Source: Chitinophaga pinensis (lineage in GTDB: Bacteria > Bacteroidota > Bacteroidia > NS11-12g > UBA9320). Taken from it: a DNA stretch of 8,850 nucleotides. The stretch covers positions 1 through 8,850 of the forward strand of contig CAMDCQ010000090.1 in NCBI GenBank assembly GCA_945890595.1. The letters are read 5' to 3'. The position numbers and the translations under genes were made by a program. The notes beneath the pieces are model-generated. The model was not told the DNA's origin. It ran no database searches and was given only the letters and a program-made list of their open reading frames with translations. Below are positions 6,697-8,850 of the stretch, piece by piece; within the stretch, counting starts at the first letter, position 1; every line of letters begins with the position of its first letter.

Positions 6697-7696
6697 ACCT
6701 ACCTTGTTCGTTATCACCGTAGGATCCGAGAATCATGCTAGTTCTCGTATAAGGATGGTTAATTATTTTGAACAACTAAAGGAAACATTCAATCTTACAT
6801 GGATGCCACTCCGGGGTTATAGAGACTACCAATCAGAGGGGAAAGCATCTTTGACAAACAGCATAGATAAATACTGGAGATTATTAAAGACAATCTTTTT
6901 TCTTTTAGGATTCCACTACGATTATGTGGTAGTTCAAAAAGAAATAGTAGCAAGTTGGCTGTTAAAACATTTAAAAAGAAAAGGGTCTGTTTTGATTTTT
7001 GATATGGATGATGCCATCTATCTAGCACACGAAAATAACTTTTCAGATTACTTGAATTTATTTGATAAAATTATTGTTTCTACACCCTTTTTAGCGGAGA
7101 GATTTAAAGACATTGATACACCCATTCTAGTTATTCCTTCTTCTGTTTTCTTACCAAACCTAGCTGAAAATAGAAAACTGCTAAATGATCAATGCATTCA
7201 TATTTCTTGGATTGGATCGCCGTCTACCAGCAAATACCTTACTAAAGTAAACGATGCTTTACTGGAATTATCTAAAAGTTGCGAAGTGCAGATGCACATC
7301 ATGGGGGCGACAATTCAACTTGACGGAGTTAATTGCATTTACCACGATTGGAGCATTGAGAATGAGCGTACCTTGCTTAGCAACACCGATGTGGGCATAA
7401 TGCCACTGGACAATACCGAATGGGAAACCATGAAAGGAGGCTATAAATTATTGCTGTATATGTCTTACGGTATTCCGGTAATAGCAGATGCAGTAGGCAC
7501 CAATACCTTAATTGTACAGCATGGGATTAACGGTTACTTGGCCCAAGAAAACTCACAATGGTTGGTTTACTTTAAAAGACTAATATCCCATAAAGAAGAG
7601 ACAATTCAATTGGGAATAAACGGCAGGAAGACCGTTGAGACTACATACAGTTACGATGTAAATGCATCAAGATTAATACAATTTATAAAAAACTAG
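6689..7696 (+). CDS. Glycosyltransferase, GT4/GT1-like with DMDDA motif
   Basis: The 335-residue protein shows the pattern of a distinct GT-B subgroup. It has an N-terminal ASSRIRMVNYFEQL stretch (about 17-30), then YVVVQKE and IFDMDDAIY (Asp105, Asp107, Asp108). The donor domain has MPLDNTEWETMKGGYKLLLYMSYGIPVIA, described here by Trp245, Glu246, Lys249 and Lys253. In place of EX7E, the position seven residues after Glu246 is Leu, as I recall being usual for this subgroup, where a Lys-containing KxxYKLLxYM block takes over. It should transfer a sugar in the cytoplasm or at the membrane during polysaccharide assembly. No signal peptide is seen. The methyltransferase ATG follows 4 bp after the stop, so the two are very likely co-transcribed and perhaps translationally coupled. 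The start is the first ATG and fits the expected N-terminal strand (TLFVITVG). Substrate unknown. Confidence 0.87.
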   Translation: MYKPTLFVITVGSENHASSRIRMVNYFEQLKETFNLTWMPLRGYRDYQSEGKASLTNSIDKYWRLLKTIFFLLGFHYDYVVVQKEIVASWLLKHLKRKGSVLIFDMDDAIYLAHENNFSDYLNLFDKIIVSTPFLAERFKDIDTPILVIPSSVFLPNLAENRKLLNDQCIHISWIGSPSTSKYLTKVNDALLELSKSCEVQMHIMGATIQLDGVNCIYHDWSIENERTLLSNTDVGIMPLDNTEWETMKGGYKLLLYMSYGIPVIADAVGTNTLIVQHGINGYLAQENSQWLVYFKRLISHKEETIQLGINGRKTVETTYSYDVNASRLIQFIKN

Positions 7697-7700
7697 AGAT

Positions 7701-8318
7701 ATGAAAAGTCCGTGGACAAAAGAAGAGCTAATAAACGAGATAACTAAAAGGGATTTTGTGACTATTGACCTGGGCTGTGGTCCCAATCCGAATCCGAATA
7801 TTATAGGACTAGACTCGTTACCATTAGAGGGAGTTCATTATGTGACTGATTTAGAGAAAGGGTTACCCTTTTTAGAAGATAACTCAGTTGATAAAGTTAC
7901 TTCTAGGCACTTTATGGAGCACATCGAAAATTTTGAACAACTGATTTCAGAGATTTACCGTGTGCTGAAAGTGGGAGGAGAAAACCACGTTATTGTTCCC
8001 TATTGGGTTAATCCACATTATTACTCCGACTATACGCATAAACGCTTTTTTGGGCTTTATACCTTTGAGTACTTAAGCAATGGCAACAACGACAAACCGC
8101 TTAAAAGGAAAGTTCCAACGTTTTATAATAACATTAACTTCAATGTTTTTGAACGTACCATAGTGTTCAGAGATGGAAATAATCAGGTATTAAATCTATG
8201 GAAAAAAAGAATTTTACAACCGCTATTTAATGCATCAACTGGCACGCAAGAATTTTATGAATTTTATTTGTCTTATTTATTCCCTGCAAGTGAAATCATT
8301 TTTAAGATGAAAAAATAA
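7701..8318 (+). CDS. Class I SAM-dependent methyltransferase (Methyltransf_11-like)
   Basis: This 205-residue protein carries the class I methyltransferase core. Motif I is IDLGCGPNP (residues 22-30). An acidic residue after strand 2 is Asp38 in GLDS. DLEKGLPF-x2-NSVDKVTSRHFMEHI (50-75) covers the motif II region, and YRVLKVGG (86-93) precedes strand 5. The region after 95 (PYWVNPHYYSDYTHKRFF) is rich in aromatic and His residues and probably forms the substrate side. It starts 4 bp after the glycosyltransferase stop and is the last gene of that run. Similar small methyltransferases are common in polysaccharide loci, where they may O-methylate a sugar, but the acceptor cannot be seen here and a non-sugar role is possible. 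It is about the length of a stand-alone domain and appears complete. The following 100 bp contain the promoter of adk and no clear terminator. Confidence 0.88.
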   Translation: MKSPWTKEELINEITKRDFVTIDLGCGPNPNPNIIGLDSLPLEGVHYVTDLEKGLPFLEDNSVDKVTSRHFMEHIENFEQLISEIYRVLKVGGENHVIVPYWVNPHYYSDYTHKRFFGLYTFEYLSNGNNDKPLKRKVPTFYNNINFNVFERTIVFRDGNNQVLNLWKKRILQPLFNASTGTQEFYEFYLSYLFPASEIIFKMKK

Positions 8319-8354
8319 GGTCATCCCGAAATCCTCAAAAACTATTGTAACCTA

Positions 8355-8369
8355 TATAACAAAGTTATA
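8355..8369. repeat. AT-rich inverted repeat abutting the adk promoter
   Basis: TATAAC-AAA-GTTATA is a perfect 6-bp inverted repeat with a 3-bp centre. It ends directly before the likely -33 triplet of the adk promoter (8370-8372). It lacks a GC-rich stem and T tract, so it is a poor terminator for the upstream run; an operator-like site or chance are the options. Confidence 0.3.
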
Positions 8370-8399
8370 GTGACTAAATATTAGTTTATCCTACCTTTG
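8370..8399 (+). promoter_or_regulatory. Candidate Bacteroidota promoter of adk
   Basis: TACCTTTG at 8392-8399 is a perfect TAnnTTTG -7 box. Exactly 19 bp upstream stands GTG (8370-8372), two of three matches to the TTG -33 element. The box ends 19 bp before the adk ATG, which would give a leader of roughly a dozen bases. This is the best-supported promoter in the window and implies adk is transcribed independently of the polysaccharide genes. Confidence 0.65.
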
Positions 8400-8418
8400 C
8401 AGTCCAATATTTAAGCCA

Positions 8419-8850
8419 ATGCTGAACATTATTTTATTTGGCCCTCCAGGGGCAGGAAAAGGTACTCAAAGTGCTAAGCTAATAGAACAGTACCATTTGA
8501 CTCACCTTTCTACAGGTGATGTATTCAGATACAATATAAAAAATGAAACAGAACTTGGTATCTTAGCCAAAAGTTTTATTGACCAAGGTGAACTAGTTCC
8601 TGATGAGGTAACCAACAATATGGTAAATGACTTTATCGACAGAAATTGGAATGAAAACGGATTTATTTTTGATGGTTTCCCAAGAACCATAGCACAAGGC
8701 AATGCCTTAGCCACTATGCTTGCCAAAAAAGACTCTTCTATTACTGTTATGCTTGCACTAGAAGTTGAAGAAAACGAATTGGTAAAAAGACTGATAGAGC
8801 GTGGTAAAACCAGCGGAAGGATAGATGATCAGGATGAGGACACTATTCGC
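8419..8850 (+). CDS. adk: Adenylate kinase, C-terminus cut off by the window edge
   Basis: The frame from the ATG at 8419 stays open for 144 codons to the right edge. The P-loop GPPGAGKGT lies at residues 8-16, followed by HLSTGDVFR (29-37, AMP-site Thr32 and Arg37), and DGFPRT (85-90), all signature adenylate kinase motifs. RLIERGKTSGRIDDQDEDTIR, near the cut end (124-144), corresponds to the LID region. Here only a short linker joins the conserved arginines, so this is the short-LID form without the longer, sometimes zinc-binding insert of E. coli or Bacillus types. The enzyme interconverts ATP plus AMP and two ADP in the cytoplasm and is essential in most bacteria. It has its own promoter and marks the edge of the housekeeping chromosome next to the polysaccharide genes. 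Roughly the last quarter of the protein is outside the window. Identification is firm. Confidence 0.96.
   Translation, partial: MLNIILFGPPGAGKGTQSAKLIEQYHLTHLSTGDVFRYNIKNETELGILAKSFIDQGELVPDEVTNNMVNDFIDRNWNENGFIFDGFPRTIAQGNALATMLAKKDSSITVMLALEVEENELVKRLIERGKTSGRIDDQDEDTIR

Noticed and set aside
7785..7801. Short tandem AATCCG repeat in the methyltransferase gene
   Set aside because: It only encodes a Pro-Asn repeat next to motif I, in frame and too short to suggest phase variation.
8502..8726. 74-codon minus-strand ORF opposite adenylate kinase
   Set aside because: It is a shadow of the strongly conserved adk frame and shows no family features.
1..8850. tRNA genes, CRISPR arrays, insertion sequences, riboswitches
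   Set aside because: Reading both strands showed no cloverleaf-like sequence, regularly spaced direct repeats, transposase motifs or terminal repeats; coding space is filled by the listed genes.

Overview
The window looks like a chromosomal stretch from a member of the Bacteroidota, probably Flavobacteriia or a close relative. The DNA is AT-rich, and Shine-Dalgarno sequences are absent or weak ahead of the genes. Four upstream regions carry a perfect match to the Bacteroidota -7 promoter element TAnnTTTG. The proteins also have the flavour of that phylum, for example a short-LID adenylate kinase and a GT4 enzyme with a YYWPP start. This placement is inference from motifs, not from a search.

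Layout, left to right. A PIG-L/LmbE-type sugar deacetylase runs off the left edge on the minus strand (1-435). It is followed by a minus-strand GT4 glycosyltransferase with a TTG start (628-1923). A divergent, plus-strand AsnB-like glutamine amidotransferase (2025-3782) comes next. It converges, with only 2 bp between stop codons, on a minus-strand Wzx-like oligosaccharide flippase (3785-5266). A 323-bp divergent regulatory region without a gene separates the flippase from a plus-strand run of two glycosyltransferases (5590-6597 and 6689-7696) and a small SAM-dependent methyltransferase (7701-8318). The right edge holds the first 144 codons of adenylate kinase (8419 onward) behind its own promoter, so the housekeeping chromosome begins there.

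Together the first seven genes read as part of a surface-polysaccharide (O-antigen, capsule or exopolysaccharide) locus. Glycosyltransferases would assemble a repeat unit on a lipid carrier. The deacetylase, amidotransferase and methyltransferase could decorate sugars by N-deacetylation, carboxamide formation and methylation, and the flippase would move the lipid-linked unit across the inner membrane. No initiating sugar transferase, polymerase, nucleotide-sugar synthesis gene or export gene is visible, so the locus must continue to the left or be scattered. Specific substrates cannot be read from the sequence.

I see no tRNA, rRNA, CRISPR array, insertion sequence or convincing intrinsic terminator. 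The window is mostly an ordinary accessory polysaccharide region. The points worth a second look are the mixed gene orientation, the AsnB homologue in sugar context, a 21-codon ORF overlapping a glycosyltransferase start, and inverted repeats in two promoter regions.
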